Positions 9,772 to 14,852 of a DNA stretch of 14,852 nucleotides are shown here, in pieces; the first letter of the stretch is position 1, and the number at the start of each line of letters is the position of its first letter. The stretch is from DATEHG01 sp041691295. GTDB lineage: Bacteria > Gemmatimonadota > Gemmatimonadetes > Gemmatimonadales > GWC2-71-9. Both the position numbers and the translations under genes were made by a program. The notes beneath the pieces are model-generated. The model searched no databases, was not told the DNA's origin, and saw only the letters and a list, made by a program, of their open reading frames with translations. The stretch covers positions 1 through 14,852 of the forward strand of contig JBEPVA010000090.1 in assembly GCA_041691295.1 (NCBI GenBank). The letters are read 5' to 3'.

Positions 9772-10161
9772 ATGACTCGACAGCTTTTTGGATCAGGGAC
9801 GACATGGGAGCCCATCGTCGGCTATTCCCGTACGGTGCGGGTCGGCAACATGGTCTACGTCAGCGGCACTACGCCGACCGCCGAGGATGGCTCGATCGTG
9901 CATGCGGGGGAGCCGTATGCCCAGGCGATGCAGGCCCTCAGGAATATCGAGAGTGCACTGCACAAGGCCGGCGCCAAGCTGGAGCATGTGGTGCGGACCC
10001 GGATGTTCGTCACCGACATTTCCCTGTGGCAGGAGTTCGGCAAGGCCCACGGCGAGTTCTTCCGCGACATTCGCCCGGTGACCTCGATGCTCCAGATCAG
10101 CGCCCTGATCGATCCCAAGATCATGATCGAGATCGAGGCGGAGGCGATTATTCATGACTGA
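9772..10161 (+). CDS. Rid (YjgF/YER057c/UK114) family protein without the catalytic arginine
   Basis: A 129-aa protein covering the complete Rid fold; true RidA enzymes hydrolyse reactive enamines/imines such as 2-aminoacrylate. Family segments: MVYVSGTTP (27-35), AQAMQALRNIESALHKAGAKLEHVVRTRMFVTDI (50-83, in parts), FRDIRPVTSMLQISALID and the end IEIEAEAI with Glu120. In canonical RidA an arginine (E. coli Arg105) sits in the PARS motif. By my alignment this protein reads RPVTS, placing Thr104 there. Family members lacking this arginine belong to other Rid subgroups and generally lack imine deaminase activity. I therefore call it Rid-family and not RidA. A good GGAG ribosome site supports the start. 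Repeats flank it on both sides. Confidence 0.9.
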   Translation: MTRQLFGSGTTWEPIVGYSRTVRVGNMVYVSGTTPTAEDGSIVHAGEPYAQAMQALRNIESALHKAGAKLEHVVRTRMFVTDISLWQEFGKAHGEFFRDIRPVTSMLQISALIDPKIMIEIEAEAIIHD

Positions 10162-10168
10162 CAGCGAA

Positions 10169-10196
10169 GAGGGGAGAGAGAAGAGGGGAGAGGGGT
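10169..10196 (+). repeat. Heptamer array (GAGGGGA), purine arm
   Basis: Units GAGGGGA, GAGAGAA, GAGGGGA and GAGGGGT in tandem, beginning seven bases after the Rid gene stop. Bases 10182-10195 are a perfect 14-nt inverted repeat of 10285-10298. Confidence 0.85.
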
Positions 10197-10283
10197 GACC
10201 CGGGAGCCATCAGACTCGTATTGCACTTTGGCCCGGGAGTCGTTGCTTCCGATTACAATTCCCACCCGAGGGATGCAGGCATT

Positions 10284-10318
10284 TCCCCTCTCCCCTCTCC
10301 TCTCTCCGCAGTCCGGGG
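10284..10318 (+). repeat. Heptamer array (TCCCCTC), pyrimidine arm
   Basis: Five TCC-led 7-nt units: TCCCCTC twice, TCCTCTC, TCCGCAG, TCCGGGG. Complementary to the array at 10169-10196. Ends 12 bases before the phzF-like start, so pairing could influence access to its ribosome site. Confidence 0.85.
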
Positions 10319-10330
10319 TGGACCGGTACA

Positions 10331-11119
10331 ATGCATCGCTTGACGGTGGTCGATTCATTTACAGACAAGCCCTTCACCGGCAATCCCGCCGCCGTCTGCA
10401 TCCTCGAGCAGCCGATCGACGATGACTGGATGCAGGCCATCGCGCGGGAGATGAACCTGGCCGAAACGGCGTTCCTGCTGCGGGACGGGAACGACTGGGG
10501 GCTGCGCTGGATGACTCCGACGGTCGAGGTCGACCTCTGCGGCCACGCCACTCTGGCGGCGGCCCACGTCCTCTGGACCGAGTGGCACCTGTCCGGCGCC
10601 GATACGATCGGCTTCCAGACCCGAAGCGGACGCCTCACCGCCACCCAGAAGGGACGGCTGATCTGGCTCGACTTTCCGTCCACCCCGCCCCGCCAGGTCA
10701 GCGACACCGGCGGGATGGCCTCCATCCTCGGCGCCGAGGCGCTCTGGGTCGGACACACCCCGTATGATTACCTGATCGAACTCCAGGACGAGGAAACGGT
10801 TCGGCACCTCACGCCCGATCTCTCCGCCATTGCCCGGCTCGGCGGTCGAGGAATGATCGTGACCAGCCAATCGACCTCGAAGCAGTTCGATTTTGTCTCC
10901 CGCTTCTTTGCCCCCGCCGTCGGCATCCCCGAAGACCCGGTCACCGGCTCGGCCCACTGCGCCCTCTCGCCTTACTGGTCCGCCCGGCTCGGCCTCTCAG
11001 AGCTCACCGGCGGCCAGCTCTCGTCCCGCGGCGGCACGGTCAGAACGGTACTGATGGGAGATCGGGTACGACTTGGCGGCCACGCAGTGACGATGGCGAG
11101 GGTGGAGATGGTGGTGTAG
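10331..11119 (+). CDS. PhzF family isomerase/epimerase
   Basis: A 262-aa cytoplasmic enzyme with the two-lobed diaminopimelate-epimerase-like fold of PhzF. Visible marks: VDSFTDKPFTGNPAAV at the N-terminus, the general acid/base Glu45 in NLAETAFL, VDLCGHATLAAA with His72, and EDPVTGSAHC with Asp202, corresponding to the Glu45, His74 and Asp208 set of Pseudomonas PhzF. In that enzyme they isomerise a phenazine precursor. No phenazine or other biosynthetic genes are nearby, so the substrate here is unknown and the call stays at family level. The ATG at 10331 gives the full family N-terminus. A heptamer array begins at the last base of the stop codon. Confidence 0.94.
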   Translation: MHRLTVVDSFTDKPFTGNPAAVCILEQPIDDDWMQAIAREMNLAETAFLLRDGNDWGLRWMTPTVEVDLCGHATLAAAHVLWTEWHLSGADTIGFQTRSGRLTATQKGRLIWLDFPSTPPRQVSDTGGMASILGAEALWVGHTPYDYLIELQDEETVRHLTPDLSAIARLGGRGMIVTSQSTSKQFDFVSRFFAPAVGIPEDPVTGSAHCALSPYWSARLGLSELTGGQLSSRGGTVRTVLMGDRVRLGGHAVTMARVEMVV

Positions 11120-11159
11120 ACGGGAGACGGGAGACTGGAGAAGGAGAGGGGAGAGGGAC
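11119..11159 (+). repeat. Heptamer array (GACGGGA) overlapping the phzF-like stop
   Basis: Units GACGGGA, GACGGGA, GACTGGA, a six-base GAAGGA, then GAGGGGA and GAGGGAC. The first unit starts with the G of the TAG stop codon. Same GA..GGA pattern as the array at 12614-12655 read on the minus strand. Confidence 0.85.
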
Positions 11160-11194
11160 ACCACGCTATTCCTCTATTTGCGGGTCAACGCGTC

Positions 11195-11213
11195 GCCAGG
11201 CTCGGCGCCTGGC
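11195..11213. other. Perfect short hairpin
   Basis: GCCAGGC, loop TCGGC, GCCTGGC: a 7-bp perfect stem downstream of the phzF-like gene. No T-run follows, so terminator function is uncertain. Confidence 0.5.
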
Positions 11214-11310
11214 AGAAACGGACAGTGCCTTAGCAGTTGGGAGGCAGGAGTGTCGCCGGCCAGTCTCCGACAATTCGCGAAGGTGACGGGCCGGCCGGTT
11301 GCTTGAATCC

Positions 11311-11354
11311 GCGGCTGAGAGCCGCAGCTCGGCCCACGCCGCTTCGCGGCTCTC
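11311..11354. other. Two overlapping alternative hairpins
   Basis: GCGGCT-GAG-AGCCGC (11311-11325) forms a tight stem, and GAGAGCCGC (11317-11325) can instead pair with GCGGCTCTC (11346-11354) over a 20-base loop. The two folds exclude each other. Probably part of a dispersed repeat; no regulatory context is visible. Confidence 0.45.
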
Positions 11355-11453
11355 ACACCGAGCGCTCCGCGTTCCCTGAGCAAACGGAGCTCCCGCGCAG
11401 CGGGGACCGCCGAGCCACGCCTCTCAGGTGGGTCTCTCGCGATCTCAAGACCA

Positions 11454-11481
11454 GCTCCCTCGCCTGCGGCTCGGGATGAGG
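11454..11481. repeat. Dispersed repeat, copy 1
   Basis: Begins GCTCCCTCGCC and ends CTCGGGATGAGG. It resembles the copy at 11524-11549 and the widespread bacterial intergenic motif TTCGCTCAGAATGA. Confidence 0.55.
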
Positions 11482-11486
11482 TGCTT

Positions 11487-11518
11487 TCCCCTCTTCCCCA
11501 CTTCCCCCCATCCCTTAA
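11487..11518 (+). repeat. Octamer array (TCCC-led), pyrimidine-rich
   Basis: Four 8-nt units starting with TCCC: TCCCCTCT, TCCCCACT, TCCCCCCA and TCCCTTAA. On the minus strand it is purine-rich and lies downstream of the methyltransferase gene. Confidence 0.65.
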
Positions 11519-11523
11519 GGTCT

Positions 11524-11549
11524 GCTCCTTCGCTTCGCTCAGAATGAGG
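11524..11549. repeat. Dispersed repeat, copy 2
   Basis: GCTCCTTCGC followed by TTCGCTCAGAATGAGG. Same family as copy 1, 43 bases away, in the same orientation. Confidence 0.6.
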
Positions 11550-11617
11550 AGAACCTCAAACCCAGCCTCCTCGCCAGGACGAACGGGTTACTCCTCTCCT
11601 CTGCCACCACTCACCGA

Positions 11618-12439
11618 TTACTTCGTCACCTCAACTCTGAGAAAGGTCGCCGGAATCGAGGTGCCGATCCCGGCGGTATTCGCGGAAGTAGCCAGCTGTT
11701 CGAGTTCGGTCTGAAGGGTTGCGGCCTTGCCATTCTTGCCGGCGGCCTCGAACGCATTCATGGTCGGGCCGTAGTAGCGGCGGAAATCCTCGATGAACTG
11801 GGCGGGGGTGCCCGCAAAGTTGAAGACGAAGGTGTCCCGCACGAAGGCAATGCTGTCGCTCGCGATGCCGGCTGCGGCAAAGCGCTCGACGACATGGGCC
11901 TCGATGCCCCAGGTCATCGGGCTCACGAACCCTTCCGGCGGCGGCGGGGTGTAGGCCGAGCTGATCTTGAGTACCTGGGCCACGAAGGTGGGGTCGTTGG
12001 GGATCCAGTTGCCCATCACGATCCGCCCGCCCGGACGGGTGACCCGGACCATCTCTTTGGCCACGTCGAATGGTCTGGGAGCAAACATGGCGCCGAAGAT
12101 GGAGACGACGAGATCGAATGACTGGTCGGCAATGCCGGCCAGGTTGGTGGCGTCGCCGTGATCGAACTTGAGATTCTTCAACCCTTCCGCGGCCGCCCGC
12201 CTGTTCCCCGCCTCGACCAGGTTCCGGGCAATGTCGACCACCATGACTTCCGCACCAGCCTGCGCCTCCGGCACCGCGGTAGTTCCGTCGCCCCCGCCCA
12301 GGTCCAGGACCTTCATCCCCCGACGCACCCCGATTCGATTGACCAGCGCCTCCCCGCTCTCGCGCATGGTGGCGGCAATACGGGTGAAGTCGCCCTTCTC
12401 CCACAGCGCCTGATTCGGATTTATCGTCGGTGCCGTCAT
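11618..12439 (-). CDS. Class I SAM-dependent methyltransferase
   Basis: A 273-aa Rossmann-fold methyltransferase of unknown substrate. Motif I is VLDLGGGDG (residues 44-52), binding S-adenosylmethionine; the usual cysteine or other residue of VLDLGCGxG is glycine here. An acidic loop VVDIARNLVEAGN (67-79) follows, with Asp69 in place to hold the ribose. GDAT (95-98), FDLVVSIFGAMFAP (108-121) and VRVTRPGGRIVMGNW (131-145) complete the core. The remaining 125 residues are a C-terminal substrate region. The ATG has GAGG about six bases upstream on the minus strand. It is convergent with the phzF-like gene and lies 197 bp beyond the anti-sigma gene, so it might be read from its own promoter or from the sigma operon. 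It is most like the broad ubiE/COQ5-type group, but no reaction can be assigned. Confidence 0.9.
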   Translation of the reverse strand: MTAPTINPNQALWEKGDFTRIAATMRESGEALVNRIGVRRGMKVLDLGGGDGTTAVPEAQAGAEVMVVDIARNLVEAGNRRAAAEGLKNLKFDHGDATNLAGIADQSFDLVVSIFGAMFAPRPFDVAKEMVRVTRPGGRIVMGNWIPNDPTFVAQVLKISSAYTPPPPEGFVSPMTWGIEAHVVERFAAAGIASDSIAFVRDTFVFNFAGTPAQFIEDFRRYYGPTMNAFEAAGKNGKAATLQTELEQLATSANTAGIGTSIPATFLRVEVTK

Positions 12440-12459
12440 TGTGCGCCTCTTAGTGTTGA

Positions 12460-12473
12460 GCCATAAGCCATAA
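12460..12473. repeat. Two-unit heptamer repeat upstream of the methyltransferase
   Basis: GCCATAA twice in tandem, about 20 bases upstream of the methyltransferase start on the minus strand (TTATGGC twice). Same 7-nt period as the longer arrays, but only two units, so chance is possible. The surrounding gap (12440-12613) shows nothing else I can identify. Confidence 0.4.
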
Positions 12474-12613
12474 CGTGAACCCGGCCCCGTGACCCGCGGT
12501 CACAGGTGGTCCACCAACTAGATCGTGGGAAGGCGCCAGGAGGCGACAGCTTCCGTTAACGGCCATTGAGCCCTCGGCTGAAACCAAGGCCAGGCAAGTC
12601 AGGGTTTTGGCCG

Positions 12614-12655
12614 TCCCATCTCCAGTCTCCTATCTCCTATCTTCTGGCTTCAGTC
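12614..12655 (-). repeat. Heptamer array spanning the anti-sigma stop codon
   Basis: On the plus strand the units are TCCCATC, TCCAGTC, TCCTATC, TCCTATC, TTCTGGC and TTCAGTC. On the minus strand this is the GA(C/T)NGGA pattern and covers the last codons and stop (12637-12639) of the anti-sigma gene. Confidence 0.8.
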
Positions 12656-13404
12656 TGCTGCAGCAACCCGCTGAACTCCTCCAGCTCTGCCTCTCCCAGA
12701 TCCGACACGATCCAGTAGGTAAAGTCGGGCCGGGTCCAATGCAGCAGGTGATAGCCATTCATGCTGCCGCTGGCGCGGCCCGCGCTATTGCCTGCAGCGG
12801 TGGGCCACAGGAAGACGTTGATCAGGTGTTTCCGCCGCTCGTAGACCAGCGCCGCCACCTGCTTTCCACCCAGGTATTCCAGCCGGCCGCCGAGCAACGG
12901 ATAGCCCTGCCCTACGAAGTCGCTCACCGGCGGTGAGAAATCCAGCTTGCCGTTGAACCAGGGTTTTACGGTGTGCTGGTCGGTGCTGGTCACGTCGGTG
13001 AGGTGCTGGCCCAGCAGCGAACGCACATGACTCTCGAGCACCACCTCACTCATCAGGGCGCCATCCGACCGGCGGGCACCGAGCTGCCAGCTCCCGATGG
13101 CCACGATGGCCAGGGCGGCCGCCACTCCGATCCACCACGCCGCACTGGGCCTGATGGGCCGAATTGCCCGGACCTCAACCTGAGCGTCACGCGCGGCCGT
13201 CACCAGCAGCTTCCTGAGATCGGCCGGCGCCTCGAATGATCCCATCTCCCGCTTCAGCGTTTCCCTCAGCGCCGTTCTCCGCTCCAGTAGCCCGCGGCAC
13301 TCCGCGCACCCGACCAGATGATCGTCGAATCGCTGCGTCTCAGCCTCGGACAGTTCACCGTGGAGCCGGGCATCGACCTGTTTCCGGATCTCCTCGCAGC
13401 TCAT
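12637..13404 (-). CDS. Membrane anti-sigma factor with N-terminal zinc-binding domain
   Basis: A 255-aa single-pass membrane protein that probably holds the adjacent ECF sigma factor inactive. The N-terminus is a zf-HC2-type domain: Cys3, then His29-x3-Cys33-x2-Cys36, with amphipathic helix segments around it. A transmembrane segment follows at about residues 88-109 (AAWWIGVAAALAIVAIGSW). The extracytoplasmic part carries a stretch seen in a family of putative anti-sigma proteins (SLLGQHLTDVTSTDQHTVKPW, FNGKLDFSPPV, GGRLEYLGGKQVAALVY). The ATG is chosen at 13404 because it overlaps the sigma stop as ATGA, has a strong GGGAGG six to seven bases upstream, and starts exactly at the zinc domain; the open frame upstream is only the shadow of the sigma gene. 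The signal sensed is unknown. Confidence 0.92.
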   Translation of the reverse strand: MSCEEIRKQVDARLHGELSEAETQRFDDHLVGCAECRGLLERRTALRETLKREMGSFEAPADLRKLLVTAARDAQVEVRAIRPIRPSAAWWIGVAAALAIVAIGSWQLGARRSDGALMSEVVLESHVRSLLGQHLTDVTSTDQHTVKPWFNGKLDFSPPVSDFVGQGYPLLGGRLEYLGGKQVAALVYERRKHLINVFLWPTAAGNSAGRASGSMNGYHLLHWTRPDFTYWIVSDLGEAELEEFSGLLQQTEARR

Positions 13405-14042
13405 CTGGCACCTCCCTTCGTGCCCGGCGCGCCGAGCAGCTGCTCCAGTCGTTCTCGGCCACGGGCCAGGCGGCTCATTACCGTCCCTACCGGTACTCCG
13501 GCCACCTCGGCGATTTCCTTGTAGGACAGTCCTTGCAGTTCGCGGAGCACCACGACCTCGCGATAGGCCAGCGGCAGCTGGTCGAGGGCCCGGTGCACCG
13601 CCTCCCGGTCCGCCGCCCGGATCAGTTCGATCTCGGGGTGATTGCTGTCGTCGTCGGAGCGATGCACTGTCTCGTCGAAGGAGATGTCGTTGTCTCCCCC
13701 GCCGCGCCGGCCCAGCATGGAGCGGCAGGTATTCCGGACGATGGCCAGTACCCAGGGGCGGGCGCCCTCTCCCCGGCACTGGTCGACATGCTTCAGCGCC
13801 TTGAGCATTGCCTCCTGGGTGGCATCACGGGCGTCATCGGCCCCCCGCATCAGGTAGCGCGCCAGGGAGTAGGCGGCGTCGAGATGCGGCAGCACCAGCG
13901 TTTCGAACCGGGTAGTCGGGCTCAGGCTCAACCGTGGAGTTGATGGAGACGGTGACAGGGAACGCGTCACCATGCTGCCGGTGGCGCGGTCCCCTGTTAC
14001 GTCCCGGCGGGCTGGTTTGTTGCGCCGAGCTTGGAGCGTCAC
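13401..14042 (-). CDS. ECF-type RNA polymerase sigma factor
   Basis: An extracytoplasmic-function sigma-70 factor, up to 213 aa. Region 2 lies at about residues 52-112 (LDAAYSLARYLMRGADDARDATQEAMLKAL and WVLAIVRNTCRSML). Region 4 lies at about 150-204, with the helix-turn-helix LSYKEIAEVAGVPVGTVMSRLARGRERL. The linker is rich in acidic residues. The start is uncertain: GTG at 14042 lies 7 bases after the upstream stop, an ATG at 13973 removes 23 residues, and neither has a clear ribosome site. Residues 24-45 are low-complexity Ser/Pro/Thr. The anti-sigma gene overlaps its 3' end by four bases, the usual arrangement for translational coupling of a sigma/anti-sigma pair. Target promoters are unknown. 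Confidence 0.93.
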   Translation of the reverse strand: MTLQARRNKPARRDVTGDRATGSMVTRSLSPSPSTPRLSLSPTTRFETLVLPHLDAAYSLARYLMRGADDARDATQEAMLKALKHVDQCRGEGARPWVLAIVRNTCRSMLGRRGGGDNDISFDETVHRSDDDSNHPEIELIRAADREAVHRALDQLPLAYREVVVLRELQGLSYKEIAEVAGVPVGTVMSRLARGRERLEQLLGAPGTKGGAR

Positions 14043-14049
14043 CGCTGGC

Positions 14050-14852
14050 TCAGCTGGCCGGGGTCCGGGAGGTCGACTTCTCCCAGTTCACGAACAGGAA
14101 CCCACCCGGGGCATCGAACTTGGGCTCGCCGGTGCCGGGCAGGATCTGGAGCTGCAGCTCCTCCACCGGATTCTTCGAGCAATCCCAGCAGGCCAGCGAC
14201 CAGTCTGAAGGCCGGCGGGTGCGGGACAGAAGCATAACGTGCACCATGGCGTTGTCGGTGATCAGCTGGTCGTTCTTGTACAGATGCCCAAAGGCCCAGA
14301 GCGCCACCTTGCTCATGATCGTGGGCACCAGCGGCGTGTGCACCTGGGTGATGCCATGATAGTACAGCCCCATGATCACCCCGCCGAACCGTGGGTGATG
14401 GGCCACATCCCTGGTCTGCACCCGGTCGAGCACCAGCTTCCACTTGCCGTCGTCGTTGGTGGTAAAGGTGGCGACACCATCGACCGAATCCTTGACCGAA
14501 CCCAGATCCCACGCCTTGAAGGCAAAGGTGCCGGCGATCGGGGCCACGTTGTTGGAGTAGCGGCCATTCTTGACCTGGGACTCGAGTCCTTCTTTCTCTG
14601 GACCGAACGCCTGCAGAATTGGCGCCGCGCTGTCGGGAAAGGGAAAGGGCCCTGGCAGGATCTGGATCACCGGACCGCCGCCCGTCACCGCGATCGCCTT
14701 GGCGGGCTCCTTCGTCATGTCATGCTCGGGGCTCATCGCCATGCCACCGTGGCCGTACTCGTCCGCCTCGTCCGACCTGGTTGCGCCAGCGGTAGCACCC
14801 GTAACCGTGAGGTGGTTTTCCATGCCGAGCTTCTTGTGGCTGTCCCCCCCGC
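14050..14852 (-). CDS. Conserved-looking protein of unknown function, probably 5' partial, in the sigma operon
   Basis: I do not recognise this protein. The reading frame is open to the right edge of the window. The first ATG is at 14823 and has no good ribosome site, so the real start may lie outside. From that ATG it is 257 aa. Visible features: a His/Met-rich stretch EYGHGGMAMSPEHDM (22-36), a soluble alpha/beta-looking middle, a histidine-dense core with HHPRFGG (142-148), YYHGITQVHTPLVP (154-167) and ALWAFGHLYKN, then NAMVHVML, a CWDC pair (Cys212/Cys215), and FLFVNWEKS near the end. No transmembrane segment is evident and no signal peptide is visible in this part. The histidines and CxxC suggest metal binding, but that is inference. 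The stop is 7 bases before the sigma GTG, so all three genes probably share a transcript. Confidence 0.65.
   Translation of the reverse strand, partial: GGDSHKKLGMENHLTVTGATAGATRSDEADEYGHGGMAMSPEHDMTKEPAKAIAVTGGGPVIQILPGPFPFPDSAAPILQAFGPEKEGLESQVKNGRYSNNVAPIAGTFAFKAWDLGSVKDSVDGVATFTTNDDGKWKLVLDRVQTRDVAHHPRFGGVIMGLYYHGITQVHTPLVPTIMSKVALWAFGHLYKNDQLITDNAMVHVMLLSRTRRPSDWSLACWDCSKNPVEELQLQILPGTGEPKFDAPGGFLFVNWEKSTSRTPAS

Larger units (their letters stand above)
11120..11617. other. Gene-free convergent gap rich in repeats and hairpins
   Basis: About 500 bases between the phzF-like gene and the convergent methyltransferase gene. I see no credible coding region: short open frames here have no family features. 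It holds one purine array at its left end, a pyrimidine octamer array at 11487-11518, two copies of a short dispersed repeat (11454-11481 and 11524-11549), and several hairpins (11195-11213; 11311-11325, which overlaps 11317-11354). No U-tract terminator is evident. A structured RNA is possible but I recognise no class. Confidence 0.7.

Noticed and set aside
8790..9815. Minus-strand frame of 341 codons across the second ATPase, csaA-like gene and repeats
   Set aside because: Crosses two plus-strand genes and intergenic repeats; no domain content.
10197..10283. Promoter inside the loop (TTGCAC, TACAAT) ahead of the phzF-like gene
   Set aside because: Spacing between the candidate boxes is far from 17 bases, and other pairings are no better.
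10331..11119. Phenazine biosynthesis locus
   Set aside because: Only a PhzF-family protein is present; the family is broad and no other phz genes are nearby.
13915..13975. Another heptamer array in the low-complexity start of the sigma gene
   Set aside because: TCC/GGA triplets occur but without a regular 7-nt phase over more than two units.

Overview
The window is a GC-rich, gene-dense bacterial chromosome fragment. It starts inside a glycine decarboxylase gene and ends inside a gene of unknown function. No rRNA, tRNA or taxonomic marker is present. A solute-binding protein with an ordinary cleavable signal peptide (no lipobox) suggests a Gram-negative, double-membrane organism. Gemmatimonadota or a neighbouring phylum would fit the overall look, but that is a guess.

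Positions 1-9218 (+ strand) form one long co-directional block. It holds gcvP (5' end cut), a LipM-type octanoyltransferase/lipoate ligase, then a complete peptide-type ABC importer: substrate-binding protein, two permeases and two ATPases. From the binding protein onward the genes are 3 bp apart or overlap by ATGA, so they are very probably one operon. GcvP needs the lipoyl arm of H-protein, which explains the lipoate gene. The importer may simply be appended, or may supply glycine-containing peptides (inference).

Positions 9297-11119 (+) hold three small single-domain genes: a CsaA-type tRNA-binding-fold protein, a Rid/YjgF protein lacking the catalytic arginine position, and a PhzF-family isomerase. 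Positions 11120-11617 are a gene-free convergent gap full of short repeats and hairpins.

Positions 11618-14852 are on the minus strand: a SAM-dependent methyltransferase, then (in transcription order) an uncharacterised His/Met-containing protein, an ECF sigma factor and its zinc-finger membrane anti-sigma factor, arranged as an operon.

The most unusual signal is between and at the ends of genes. At least eight sites carry short tandem arrays with a 7-nt (sometimes 8-nt) period, whose units differ in sequence between sites but mostly keep a GGA (or TCC) core. Several begin at or within a few bases of a stop codon, with the purine-rich strand in the sense of the gene just ended. Two intergenic gaps have matching purine and pyrimidine arrays forming perfect 13- and 14-bp inverted repeats. 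Three arrays lie inside the coding junction of the two ABC ATPase genes. A second oddity is a G-rich patch in the OppC-like permease that replaces the conserved cytoplasmic coupling-loop residues without breaking frame; it may be an assembly error.
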